Origin: Cheilinus undulatus
Lineage: Eukaryota; Chordata; Actinopteri; Labriformes; Labridae
Assembly: GCF_018320785.1 (NCBI RefSeq)
Contig: NC_054884.1
Location: 18,787,667-18,851,666, forward strand
Direction: 5' to 3'
Length of the DNA: 64,000 bases
The notes beneath the pieces are model-generated. The model did no database searches, had not been told where the DNA came from, and worked only from the letters and a program-made list of their open reading frames with translations. A program made the position numbers and the translations under genes. Positions 20,901 to 33,560 of the stretch are shown here, piece after piece. The stretch's first letter is position 1; every line of letters begins with the position of its first letter.

Positions 20901-23900
20901 AAAAATATTCTGTAACATTACTTTAAAAAGAAATAGAACAAAAAAAGGAGTTGTATTTATGTCCTCCCCGTTGCATTTTGATTGTGTTTCTCTTCCAGGC
21001 ACTGGTGCGGATCTTTTCTGGCAGGAAGCCTCTGCTCTACAGCTACCAGGGGTCGCTGCCAAACCTGCCTGTGCCGGCCATCAAGGACACAGTGAAGAGG
21101 GTGAGAAGTCACAGGAAGCAGAGGAAATGACCACACGCTGATTTCCAACCATGAAACAGATGGATCTCTTTATCACATTCATCATTTTGCTGCCTCTATT
21201 GCACCAAATCTGCTGTGTTGTCGTCTGAATTTTGTTGTGTATTCTGTTTAAACACTTGATTTAAAAAAAAACTCTGTTTCTAACCTTCTGAACTGAGATA
21301 TATTCAGATTGGTCTAGATGTAATGGGAAAAAAATATTTTTACTGTGGGTGTTAATTTATGTTAATCCATTGGTTGTGAACCTTCTGCTTGGGTTCTGTG
21401 ATTATCAAACCACATTATTTTGCTTTAATTCTTAGATTTCATGTGATTGTTTTTGTTTATTTGTTTGCTTTTTAGTACCTGGAATCCATGCGGCCACTAT
21501 TGGACGATGAAAAGTATGAACGCATGGCCAAGCTGGCGTCAGAGTTTGAGAGCAGCCTTGGTAAGCGCCTGCAATGGTACCTCAAGCTCAAAGCTCTCTG
21601 GGCCTCCAACTATGTAAGTGTCTGACCACAACGCTCCTGTTCAGTGTAGCCAAACGTCACTTTAATGTCCAAAAGCAAAGCATTCCTAGAGAAATCTAAA
21701 ATTCCATTAACAATGTATATCTTTGTGAGGTCGTGATGTTTGAATAATTTACCTTTTCTGAATATGTGAGTGATTAAGAGCAGGCAACATTAGCGTTCTC
21801 TCTAAATGTTATATGTGTTTGTTCTTGAACTCTTCAGGTCAGTGACTGGTGGGAGGAATATGTATATCTGCGTGGACGAAGTCCAATAATGGTCAACAGT
21901 AACTATTATGGCATGGTATGTAAACCTTTTAATCTGTTATTGTCCTCACTGTGGGTTGAGCGAGTCTAATGTTGGACATGTCGACTGAACATGGCCTTGA
22001 GGGCTAATTTATTCAGTTTAATTGGCTTTGAGATGTTTAAGGCTATTTTTCACACCGTATGTGGGCATTTGTTTTTCACAAGTAGACATTAAAAAACAAT
22101 ATTTTGTTGTTTCTGTCTGTTAGAAGGAGAGGTATTGTTTTTAGAGTTTAGTTAGCCCAGTAAATTTTCTCTGTCAAATATATTAAGAAAAAAATACAGA
22201 TTAAGAAGATAATTGCCCTATAATTCTGTTTGATCAATATTCAGTCATATTTATTTTGCCTTCATGTTTTTCGTCTCTCCAGGATTTCTTACATGTGACT
22301 CCCACACCCATCCAGGCAGCCCGAGCTGGAAACACCATTCATGGTTTCTTCTTATATCGACGTAAACTCAACAGAGAAGAGCTCCAACCTGTGAGTTCAG
22401 ATGGCAGTCAGCTGGAGGCATTCATTATTCATGTCTCTTTGCTATGGCAACAGGAGACGTGTCAATGAAAATATGTCAGATTTGATAACAGTATTTCATT
22501 GAACATTGAAATGTTAATGATATTAAAAGTAATCACATTGTTATAGCAATGAATGAGGTTTTGTCTGGACTGTGTGAGCACCATTAGTGTTTGTGCCATA
22601 GATGTTGGTGATTATTGCATGTTCATCACATTTTTTGCCCCCATGTTTTCATACCATTCTCATCTCTTTCCCTTGTTTTTGTACCCCTCATTTTTGCTTG
22701 CTTGATTCCTTATTTACCTTCTTGTTTGGTCTCTAATATATTTTTTTTTCATCCCTCCCTCTCTTTACTCAACGCTTTTCCTCCACCGCTCTCCTCTTCG
22801 GCCTCACCTTCCCCTGTCCCTACCTTAGATTCTTGTCCCCGGCACTTCCATTCCTCTGTGTTCAGCTCAGTGTGAGCGGCTGTTCAACACCACACGCACT
22901 CCTGGAGAGGAGACCGGTAAAGAGACTGACACAAACACACACATGATAGAAAAGACAGTGTGCGTGTTTTGTCTGAGTCATGATATGTCTGCTGTACAGC
23001 ACATCCTGTCTCCTCTCATCTGTCTGTGCTCACCTCCTATTTTCATCTCAGGTTTGTCTGGGTTTCTAAATAATGTCTATTTTCTTCTGCCCACACATTC
23101 CTCATCGTTTTTGCCCCCTTTTTCCTGCTTCTCTTTCTATTTCATCCCAACTTTATTCTGTATTTTCTATCCTTCTTCTTTGTCTCTCCCTCCTGTTTTG
23201 TGGCACTGGCCCATTCTTCTTCCTCCTGCTCAGTTGTTGTTGAGGTCTGCAGTTCCTTGCTGTTCCTATCAGTTTGAGCGGATGTTTGACACTTGTCGAA
23301 TCCCAGGAACAATAACAGGTAGTAGTTTGAAATCTCTCTGTTTCAAACCAGTACGATAAGAACAGGAATGTCCTGGAAATGTGTATATTATCAGTGAATT
23401 AAGGAACTTTTAACTGGTGATACATCACTGTATCATATAAAGGTAACATTATTTACCGATTGTTCCTATGAGCATGTCTGTTATCTTATGCATATGCACA
23501 CTTGAAACATTTCTGGAGAATTGTGCACAGTCTGCCCAAGTTTTTATTCACACGTTCCTACCAGGGTGTGAAGTTACCCGGGCTTAAAGGGAGAGAAAGT
23601 GGCTCTCAGAGGGCAGGGCCCAATGTAAAACACAATGTAGTAGTAAAGTCTACAAGTCAATTATGTCCTCAATTCCAAAAAATTTGGAACGCTGAGTGTG
23701 TAAATAAAAACAAAATGCAGTGATTTGCATCATGTATGCTATTTTATTCACAGAGGACATAAACAACATTTTAGATAATGAAACTGAGACATTTTACCAT
23801 TTCATGAAAAATATTTGCTCATTTCGAATTTGATGGCAGCAACACATCTAAAAAAGTAGGGGTAGGGCAATAAAAGGCTGGAAAAGTAAGTGGTACTAAT

Positions 23901-26900
23901 GAAAAACAGCTGGAAGTGCATTTTGCAACTAATTATGTTAATTGGCAACAGGTCAGTACCAAGGCTGGGTATAAAAGGAGCATTTTAGAGAAGCACAGTC
24001 TCTAAAAGTAAAGATGGGCAGAGGTTCACCGATCTGCAAAACACTGCGTCTAAAAATTGTGTATCAATTTCAGAGAAACGTTCAATGTAAGATTGTGAAG
24101 ACTTTGAATATCCCACCATCTACAGAGCATGATATCATTGAAATATTCAGAGATTCTGCACTGGAAATCACTGCATGGGCTCAGGAACACTTCCAGATAT
24201 AATTTTCTGTCAACACAAGCTTGTCCACAAATGCAAGTTGAAGCTGTATCATGCAAAGAAGAAGCCATATGTGAAGACTATCTAGAAACAACTGTCTTCT
24301 CTGGGCCAAAGCTCATTTTAAATGGACTAAAGCAAAATGGAAAACTGTCCTGTGGTCAGATTTGAAATTCTTTTTGGAAACCTTGGATACAGTGTCCGTA
24401 TACTACAGAGGAGGGACCCTTCAGTTTATTATGAATGCATCTCTGATAGTATGGGGTTGCATTAGTGCCTATGCCGTGGGCGGCTGGAAAGGCACCATCA
24501 ATGCTAAGAAAGTATATAAAGGTCTTAAAGCAACATATGCTCCTACCCAGGCAACAACTTTTTCAAAGAAGGCCTCCATATTTCAGCAAGACAATGCTTA
24601 AACACATACTGCATCCATCACAACAGCATGGCTTCACAGTAGCAGAGTCTCAATGTTGAATCGCCTGTCTTCTGTAAAGACCTTTTACCAGTAGAAAACA
24701 TTTAGAGCATCATAAAACAACAAAAAAAAAACCTGCAAGAAAACCTGTTACTGCTGAGCAGCTAGAATCCTACGTCAGACAAGAATGGGACGACTTTCTT
24801 TTCTCAACAGCCCAGCAACTGGTCTCCTCACTTCCCAGACATTTACAGACTTTTGTTAAAAGAAGAACAGATATTACACGGTGGTAAACGTGGCCCTGGT
24901 TCTACTTCTGCCATCAAACTCATGAAATGGTCTTAGATTCAACATCTGGCATGTTGTCTATGTTCTGTTGTGAATAGAGTATGAGTTTATATGATAGAGA
25001 GAGAAGGGTGAGTGCTGCAAGGGGTCAAAAATGTTGGTTAAAATATAACTGGGATCAGGTACTCTTCAGGATGGATGGACAAACTTTGAACAGCAAACAA
25101 TTAAATAATGACTTGAGAGATTATTTGCAAATATAGTCCATGGCAGTCAGAACAGAAAAACCGGGACACTCTGATGTGATAAAAAATCCTTAATTTAACA
25201 GTGATGTCCATGGGTTTCGACTCACCACAGGTCTTCATCAGGACATAATAAAGCTCTGTCTCCTTTTTATATGATTTGATGAGAAGAGTCAGATCACAAA
25301 ACAACCCTAAATTCCTATGTCCTCCCACTTAACTTATGATTACCATTCTTGCAACAGCTGCTAAGTTGTTTAAAAATGTTATGAGGAACAAAAGCCCTAC
25401 TTTTGTTGGAGAAAATGAAACTAATTCACAGAATATACCCTGGTAAATCTCAAAATGTGTTCAGATTATTCTTTTCAAGCTTTCGGAGGATTAAGAAGGC
25501 CAATGAGATGATTTGTACATCTGAGAAGCAGATTTCAATTATTTAATCCAATTCAGGTTTTGAAAAAAACCCAAGGGCAAGGCTTATGATTGTCTTTAAC
25601 CCTAACCCTGTTTTTGTGCTTGTATGATTTGTCTTTGTTTAGGTAAGTTAAAGCATTTTTTGTGTTTTCCTGAGGCTTTTTTTTCTTATGTTGTTCAAAG
25701 ACACCGTGCAGCACTGGCAGGACAGTGACTACATCGCTGTTTACCACAGAGGGCGCTACTTCCGCCTAAAAGTATATCAGGCTGGCAGACTTTTATGCCC
25801 CAGAGAGATTGAATTCCAGATCCAGAGGATCCTCGACGACCCGTCACCTCCCTGTGAAGGAGAGGCACATCTGGGAGCACTGACCGCTGGAGACAGGTCA
25901 GTGTCATGTGACAAATGTGAATAAATCAGATGGAACTTACAGCACACAGAATCTGAAGCAAAATGTATGATTTTCTTTTGAAATATTTTCTAGAACTCCA
26001 TGGGCTAAGGCCAGAGAGAAGTATTTCAGCAGTGGGCTGAATAAACGCTCTCTGGACTGTATAGAGAAAGCCGCTTTCTTTGTGTGCCTGGATGATGACG
26101 AACAGGGCGTGATTGGAGATGACCCAGTAGCTAGCTTAGACCGCTACGCTAAATCATTGCTGCATGGGAAGTGTTATGACAGGTAACTTAAGAAACTGAA
26201 CACTTTCTTGTGAATTCATAATAAGGGAACTGCTTTTTGAAGTTGTTTTATCGGTGTAATTATTTCCCGTAGATGGTTTGACAAGTCCTTCTCAGTCGTC
26301 TACTTCAAGAATGGAAAGACTGGCGTCAACGGAGAGCACTCGTGGGCGGATGCCCCCGTGTTAGCACACTTATGGGAGGTCAGAAAGTGAAAGAAAAGTG
26401 TGATGCTCATTTATGTTTAATGAATCTAAGAAGAGGCCTTTACCTTTGTGTGTTACTGTGTGTTTATACAGACCACGTTGGCTACCGACTGTTTCCATCT
26501 TGGCTACAACTCAGAGGGTCACTGCAAAGGAGAAGTAGATTCATCTTTACCACGGCCACAGAAGCTGAACTGGGAAATCCCTCCAGAGGTAAGCTGTCAG
26601 CTCACACATTTTCCTTTATTCCTTAACTCCTTTTGTCATTTTAGGAGAAATCATATTTTTACAGGCAGATAATTTACCCCTGAAAAAGGCAAATGTACTT
26701 TTATCACTTGATAATGTCATTTTATTGAATTTAGAGCTAAAGCTCAGCTCTAGCCTGATTTTTACATTTGATGGTGTGGTTCAAAAAGTCTAATTAAAAG
26801 CTGTGATGATTCCTGTATAAGGGCAAGTTTTGCCTTTCTTGTAGAATTACATAAATTATGATGGAAAAAGTTCAGTTGAGGGACTCTGCTAGAATGCTAG

Positions 26901-29900
26901 AAGCTCACAGTCAGGGTGGAGAATATGAGATCTGCCAGGAAATACCTTTTCTTTGAATATGAAGTTAACAAGGCTTTTGCAGAGCTGCTGCAACTTCTCA
27001 TTAGTCGTCCACACAGACGAGTTCAACAATCATTAACTCAAGTAAAGACAAACAAAAGGCATATGTGTGTCATATTACCTGGAAACCCATATTATATACT
27101 CTTTAAAAGGCTGACTGCTCACTAAAAAGCCAAAATAAAGCGGCTTGTTTTATGGCAGTGAAACTGCATCTCATTCCTGCTGATGTGAACTGTTTTAATT
27201 TATCCATCTCAGTGCGAGGAGCAGATTTCTCATTCTCTGGAAGTGGCCCAGGCCCTGGCAGACGACATAGACTTCCACGTTTTCGTCTTCAGAGACTTTG
27301 GCAAAGGAAAGATCAAGAAGTGCAAAGTCAGCCCAGATGCCTTCATTCAGATTGCAATTCAACTAGCTTATTACAGGGTGAGTGTCGCTGTCTAAAATGT
27401 TTATACATTACATTTAAATCCACATTAGAATGATCAAAAGGTGGGCAGACAAACTGCTGCTCTGGCTCTGCACTCTGCACATGTGACAGCTGAGCTGAAA
27501 GAACTATTTTTGTGTTTTTTTGCTCCAGTACCGGGGAACGTTTTGTTTGACATACGAAGCCTCCATGACTCGTCTGTTCAGGGAGGGCAGGACTGAGACA
27601 GTTCGTTCCTGCACCAGTGAGAGCAGTGCCTTCGTCCGAGCGCTGGAAGATGGAGAGGTGAGTCCATGAAAACTGTATCCCAGTTTTCATCTTTTTTCTG
27701 TGCCTTTTTTGAGGACATTTTGATTAAGTACATAATGGTTTCAAGCACTTGTATGCTTCCAACTTAACTGATTTGTAGTAGTATTTTTAATTTATGGAAG
27801 ACGTGTCAAACAAAGTTCAGTTTACACCAGAGACACTCTTAAAGAAACAGTCCAATACACTGTGATATAAACAGTCATGCCTTTGTCATCTTAATGTTGT
27901 GGTCAAAATGAAAAAAAAATTCAGGTTTTATCCTGTATCCCTTGAATCAATTTCAAGTTTTCCATCATAAAGACTTTACTTGGGTGATGTCCTTTGAATA
28001 ATTATATTAAGACAATATTAGGTAGAAATTGTATTCATTAAAAAAATATGATGAAAACAGTCTTGCTGGTGTGGAGTCAGCATAACAAACACATAGAGGA
28101 CAATAGAAAGATATGTTGAGCTATTTTTGTCGAGAAACTTATTGTAAAAGTTTACTCACATCCATAAATGTGTGACTTGATCCATAGCTATGCACATCCA
28201 CTGATACATACACAGACCTACAAATTAACACAATGATTTGCAAATATGTGGAGCGGTTTGTAAGTGTGTACATAGTTATTGATTATTGAGAAGTCGGAGT
28301 ATTTTTGCTGCCTCTTTACACGCGACCTTTGCAATACTTCTGCTGCAACAAATCTGCAAACGTGTAACACAATCTGCAAATTCTTGTGGCAAGGGTTGTA
28401 TCGCCTTGAGCTCAGGCTCTCGGGCTTACCACATCTCATGTCTCGTCCATCCAGACCCTACAATATCTGTTTATGAAATTGAGCATAAAGTGTTTGTTCA
28501 GGCCAGAGTTGAGCGCTGCCATAATTGAGATCAGCTGATCTCATTTAGCCCTCATCAGCTAACAGCCATCTGATTTGCTCTAAGCGTGCTATTGGCTAAT
28601 CCCTCTCATGCTGCCTTATTTGAACTGCTCTTACCTGGTTATGTTCTGCCAAGCTTCTCTTGCAGCCCTCCTCCACCCCAGCTCCTCCTTCGTTCTGACT
28701 TCTGACTTAACCAGAGTCATTGTCTCTGATGTCTGCTCTGCTCTGGGTTTTTTGCTGCATGTCTCGTTGCCTTATGCCTTCCCTATCGGCATAGTAAGAG
28801 CAGGAACACATGTTGTTCCTGCTTAATGCTTTCACACCACCAAATATAAATAACAGCATAAGTATTCATTATTAACTGCTAATAAAGAAAAAATTATAGC
28901 TGCAAATCATGTGTTTCTTGACAAAGTGGTCCTGATTGAAATAGTGTTTCACTGTTTTGTTTACATGCATGGCTTTGAGGCTCTGAATGAAAAAAGCTGT
29001 AAAAAAATTAAAAAAATTTAAAAAAAAATAAATAAATAAAAGGCCCTACTAGCCTATTTCCTAGTTGTTCCAGAGTTCTTTGTGCAGTGAAGATGCAGGC
29101 AATACAAATGAATGTGTGGGATTGATAACTAGCTAAGAGGCTGGTGCTTGGCTACCCCTTCTTAAATAGAGGAATGATTTCACTCCAACCAATACCCCAA
29201 AAGGTTAAATTGCTAAATAGTTTATCACTGTTTCATTTAGATGTTTAGGACAAGATAGGGAATATAAATATAGTAAAAAAAATAGTATTGTTGTGACTTT
29301 TTTCAAGATGCAACTCTTATGCACCCTTTAAAGCTTTAATAATAGACATAAACGGGTTTTATGAGTTTCCACTACGTCATCTGTGTTGAAAAAAACTGAC
29401 TTGTACACCTTCCAATGTTAATCCCTTAAAAGCTCTTTCCCACCTAATTAATTTGACCAGAGGTTCAATTACATGTTTTTTTAAGGCTTTTACATCACAC
29501 AGACTACAAATTAATCTGAATATTCGTTTGCCAGACCCTAAATCTGCTTATACTTGATTTAAGAAATATCATTCATCAGAATTAAGGCAGAGAATAATTG
29601 TTGATTATATGATCAAAATGTGAAAAGCTCTCTGTGAGATGTTCTTTGCCTTTTTTCTCTCTTGATATGCCAAGCAGTCTTACCTCTTGTTTATCTCCAC
29701 CAGGCTGCAGATGTGTGCAGGCGTTTATTCCGCGCTGCGTCAGAGAAGCACCAACATCTTTACCGCATGGCAATGACAGGAAGAGGCATCGACAGACACT
29801 TCTTCTGTCTTTACGTACTGTCCAAATATCTCCGTGTGGAGTCTCCTTTCTTGAATGAGGTGAAACCGAGAATACCCTGCTTGGTTTATCTTTTTAAAGC

Positions 29901-31098
29901 TGTTTGATTAGGCTCATCTATTAGCCACTACAGCAAACTTATGCTTGTTTTCTTGTGCATATCTCAGGTGCTGTCGGAGCCGTGGCGTCTGTCTACCAGT
30001 CAGACTGCCATGCAGGTGCAGCTGTTTGACTTGGCTAACCATCCAGAGTACATCTCCTGTGGAGGGGGCTTTGGACCGGTCAGTGCTCTCCTCCATTTTT
30101 ACATTTATGTGTGTTCTGAAATTCACCAGTCAGCCATGTTTATAAACAGCATACTCCTCTTTCAGGTGGCTGATGACGGTTATGGGGTTTCCTACAGCAT
30201 TTGTGGAGAGAACAGGATTAACTTCCACATCTCCTGCAAGCACTCATGTCCAGACACTGTGAGTCTGCTATTTCTTAACAGTTTCACTGTTGTCTGTGAT
30301 TGTGTGTGGGGGGGGTGTCTTTCTTTCTTTCATTTTTAAAGATTTATTTTGGGGGTTTTTACTGGAGAGATAGGACAGTGGATAGAGTTGTAAAACCAGG
30401 GGCTACAGCTTTTCCATATGGGGCATGCAAACTAGCCACTAGATCACCAGAAGGGGTTTTTGATTAAAAATACATATTTATAAAGAACATTGCACATTAA
30501 ATAAGTGGTCAGACCAGCAGCAAATTAAGTTTTTGTTGCTTTAGTGGGCAAGAGAATTACAGTTATCATAGCAGGACTGGTTATACGAGTGTTCCCTTAA
30601 AGCCATGAGACAAAAGATGAAGAAAATCTACTTTTTAAAGTCTGTAAAACCTGTGATTTTATTGAACATTGCCAGATTTTTCATTAAAAAGTCCATGAAA
30701 CTCCCCCACATATTTATTAAACTGCAGACATTTCCTGTTAGAGACAGAAATCTGTCAGTGTAAAGCCACTGTTCTTTGTGAGAAACTTTTTGGTTCCCAG
30801 GATGCACAGCTACAGTAAACAAAGGGTCTTTACTTTTTTATTTGGCTAATCCCATCAAGAAGCTCCTGAAAAAATACTTTTGACCTTTTCTTTCCTATAA
30901 GCAGTGGAAAATCTGTTTAAAAGTACTGTTATTCCCTCCCAGTACCATTCACTTCCTGTGTTTCTCCTCCAGGATGCTCATGAGTTTGGTGCTGAGCTGA
31001 TTAAAGCTCTACACGATCTGCTAAAGCTGCTGAGCCCAAACCAGAACCAGTCCAACAAGACAGAGGAGAAACCGCCTGAGGTCAAAAAAGACCTGTAG
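17997..31098 (+). CDS. cpt1c: Carnitine O-palmitoyltransferase 1, CPT1C-like
   Basis: CPT1 is an outer-mitochondrial or ER membrane enzyme that transfers long-chain acyl groups from CoA to carnitine, or in the CPT1C branch mainly senses malonyl-CoA. Exons: 17997-18137, 20280-20419, 20608-20779, 20999-21100, 21476-21613, 21838-21915, 22283-22390, 22829-22916 (alternative 23234-23318), 25701-25896, 25994-26182, 26273-26378, 26472-26588, 27213-27377, 27529-27657, 29704-29859, 29968-30078, 30166-30258, 30973-31098. They join without a break into 784 residues. The N-terminal regulatory motif [16 protein letters not shown], two membrane segments, and catalytic His473 in [10 protein letters not shown] (same number as human CPT1A) are present. 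Blocks such as [26 protein letters not shown] and [11 protein letters not shown] are closer to CPT1C than to CPT1A or CPT1B. Linkage to brsk1 and syt5 agrees. A poly(A) signal follows at 31316. The enzyme family is certain; the C-type call is probable. Confidence 0.9.
19392..19403 (-). promoter_or_regulatory. CTCF-core-like site
   Basis: GCCATCTGCTGG matches the reverse complement of the CTCF core CCASYAGRKGGC at every position. It lies in the first coding intron of cpt1. The same 12-mer recurs at 47094. Confidence 0.35.
23234..23318 (+). CDS. cpt1c: Alternative (mutually exclusive) exon 8B of cpt1
   Basis: An 85-bp exon with acceptor ctgctcag and donor gtagta encodes [20 protein letters not shown] followed by CRIPGTIT. 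It lies 317 bp after exon 8A (88 bp, [22 protein letters not shown]) and matches it residue for residue, one codon shorter. Both start in phase 0 and end in phase 1. Either alone therefore keeps the frame with the next exon (25701), while using both or neither shifts it. Exon 8A looks like CPT1A (CSAQ) and exon 8B like CPT1B (CSYQ, 28 codons). Confidence 0.75.
23660..24995 (+). mobile_element. Tc1/mariner-family relic, copy 1
   Basis: The segment sits in the cpt1 intron between exon 8B and exon 9. It opens with the family end CAATTCCAAAAAATTTGGAAC, has a promoter-like GGGTATAAAAGGAGC, and then a plus-strand transposase region (ATGGGCAGAGG, later TTTCAGCAAGACAATGC). The coding part carries many stops and frame changes and is not functional. 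The right end is worn. Confidence 0.75.
30337..30457 (-). mobile_element. tRNA-derived SINE, decayed copy
   Basis: AAAGATTTATTTTGGGGGTT followed by GGACAGTGGATAGAGTTG and ACTAGCCACTAGATC follows the minus-strand order of the SINE at 2741. It lies in the last cpt1 intron. Confidence 0.5.
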
Positions 31099-33239
31099 GC
31101 ATTCACTCAGGGAAAAGGAAGCTGGAGGGAAGGTGTGCAAGCATTAATGTGACACTAGGAAGTAAGGAAAGACGTTTTTAAAGAGTTTAAAGCCTTCCAG
31201 ACGACATGCAATGGACAGCTCAATGAGAAACTGATATGAAGAAGATTTATTTTACAGAGTTACATCTGTATGTGTGTTTATAAAAGGTATGTGAGAGGAA
31301 AAAGGTCCACAAAGGAATAAAATCAAGAGATTTGATTTTTGTGGAAGCCCATTTATGCCAGTGTAATAAAAGCGGGAAAATAATGATTGCATTTTTAACT
31401 CAGTATCCTAACCGGTTTTGAAACTTTCTCGAAATAATGAGCACATTATTTAGATGGTCTGACAGTCAGGGATTCGATCCCCAGCCCCTGAAGTCACAAA
31501 TTCATGTGTTCTTGGACCTGAATTTGCTCCCGCTGCTGCACCAGTGGCATGTAAATGTGTGTGAATAGAATAAGTGAATAGTGAATAGAGGCGTCCCAAA
31601 TCAGCACACTTTTAGACATCACAATTTCAATCTGAAAAAAGACAAACACACACAGCCTCTATGTCACTTATCATTAACTAGCTGCCCCACAAAGCTCCCC
31701 ATCTGGCTCCCAAAAGATAAGTGAATTCAGAAAATGTGAGAAGGAAAGAGGATGTTGTGGTTTTAGGGTAAATTTTGTCTTTAAATCCCTACAGCTATCA
31801 AATCAACCCCAAAATGATCAGGATTGCAACAGTTTTATCAGGAATTACTTCATGTTTCATCCACCTGTCTGATTAAATCTGCAGTTTCCTGTGTCAACTT
31901 TCACTTCAGGTTCATGTAATTTTTCATATTTTCTCAATATTTGGAGAAAGTTTTGCATTATACCTGACAAGAACTGACAGCATTTGCATACATGGTCCTC
32001 CAAATATAATCAATAAGGTACAATTTATTTGTTTACTTTGGTTTTAGCCATCAAATTATTGATCAAATGTGTTCATGAACCTCAAATGTTAAAGTTATCA
32101 CTGTGGTACGGTGTTGATTTTATAAACAGGCCAGGAACTGCACCAGCACAAAAGCTGATGGAAATTATTCCTATTAAGTCACCATAAGATTTTATTTTCA
32201 TTAAAAATCAAGTGAAGATTATTTGATTTTACACATTGGTGTCTCAATTTCATTAGTTTTAAATGCAGTTGAGAGTGTAAAACATTCTGAGTTTTGTGAA
32301 GAAAATGAGCTCCACTGTTGAGTTGACTGAATTCCTCCATCTGAAGATAACATTGCTGTAACAGTGTCACCAGGTATTTACGCATCTGGGGAGTCTGTGA
32401 CTCCTCAGTGTCCATTTTTCACATTTAGATCTGCTTTCTACAACAACATGATTGTAATGCTGTGCAGAGAGTGACTATGCTCTATTTCATTCTTAAGTTT
32501 GACTGCTATTATTCTCAGTGCCAAATCAGCCAGAAAATAACTTTTAATTTATTTTTACAAACATATTTAAACTGTAAATAGCAACAAGAGTTTAGTTGTC
32601 CAGTAACATGTTTCACTGCCTTCTTTTAATCTGTTTTTTATTTTCATCACTGTGTTATTTAACAAGCACCCTAACAATGCAAGCTTTATTTATGAAAATC
32701 AGTCTGAGCCGTGCTGCAGATCAGATGTTGATCAAATTTAATGTGACATTTTGTAGCTTTGTAGCATCTGATTTTAAGGATGGTGTTTGAGCAGTGATGC
32801 AGATTCCTCTGTTTCTCTCCTTTACCTGTTGCCTTTATTGTTTTCACTCCACATCAGTTGAGCTTGTCTCATTGTGTTGCCTTTTTAATGAAATATAACG
32901 AAGGAACATAAAATCATTCTTAAAGAAAATTGTCTGTTTTTTGCCTTTAAAGATTACACCACTGAGTGAGAATTACATGCAGATTATAGCTATGCTTCAC
33001 TTTTTTCTTTTCCTGTAAAACCTGGTGATTCACTACCACAGACTTCTCAAGAAACTTCATTCATAGTACCAGACTTTTTTCTGCATTGACATTATTCTTT
33101 TATTTAATTAATGAAGAGATAATTGTGTGTTATTGTTATGTGGTTCAAAGTAAAATACAAAGAGGAGGTTGCAGATGAAAACAAGTTTTAGAGGAAGTTA
33201 ATTTATTAGTAATTAGAAATTAAAACAATCACTATTTAT
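31099..33239 (+). other. cpt1 3' UTR and intergenic DNA
   Basis: The first good poly(A) signal after the cpt1 stop is AATAAA at 31316-31321, with another at about 31365. The rest shows no exon, RNA gene or clear repeat. Confidence 0.5.
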
Positions 33240-33560
33240 AACACACTTACAGTGCATATAACACAATATAAATTATTCACCCACTTGGATGTTTTACCCT
33301 TTTATTGATTTTTAAAATCAATCATGGTCAAGATAAGTTGGCTTTATGACAAAAAAAAACCATCTTTAATGTCAAAGTGCAAAAATATTTCTACAAAGTA
33401 ATGTAAAGTAAGTGACTACACAAATATTCACCCCATTTAATTGAGTATTTAGTAGATGCACCTTTGGGTGTAATCACAGCACTATATCGGTCCTAGTCAG
33501 GCACATCCAAACTGGGATTTTACTCCATTCTTTTTTGCAAATCTGCTATCTTTATGAACT
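33240..33560. mobile_element. Fragment of a fish DNA-transposon repeat
   Basis: The blocks TTCACCCACTTGGATGTTTT, ACCCTTTTATTGATTTTTAA, TGTCAAAGTGCAAAA and AGTAGATGCACCTTTGGGTG are in the order I remember from a common fish Tc1-like terminal repeat. There is no coding sequence. Confidence 0.5.

Noticed and set aside
22615-22875. Open frame rich in Ser/Pro/Phe before cpt1 exon 8A
   Set aside because: It is the CU-rich intron read through into exon 8A in another frame.
24014-24601. Apparent small genes between cpt1 exons 8B and 9
   Set aside because: They are pieces of a decayed Tc1/mariner transposase.
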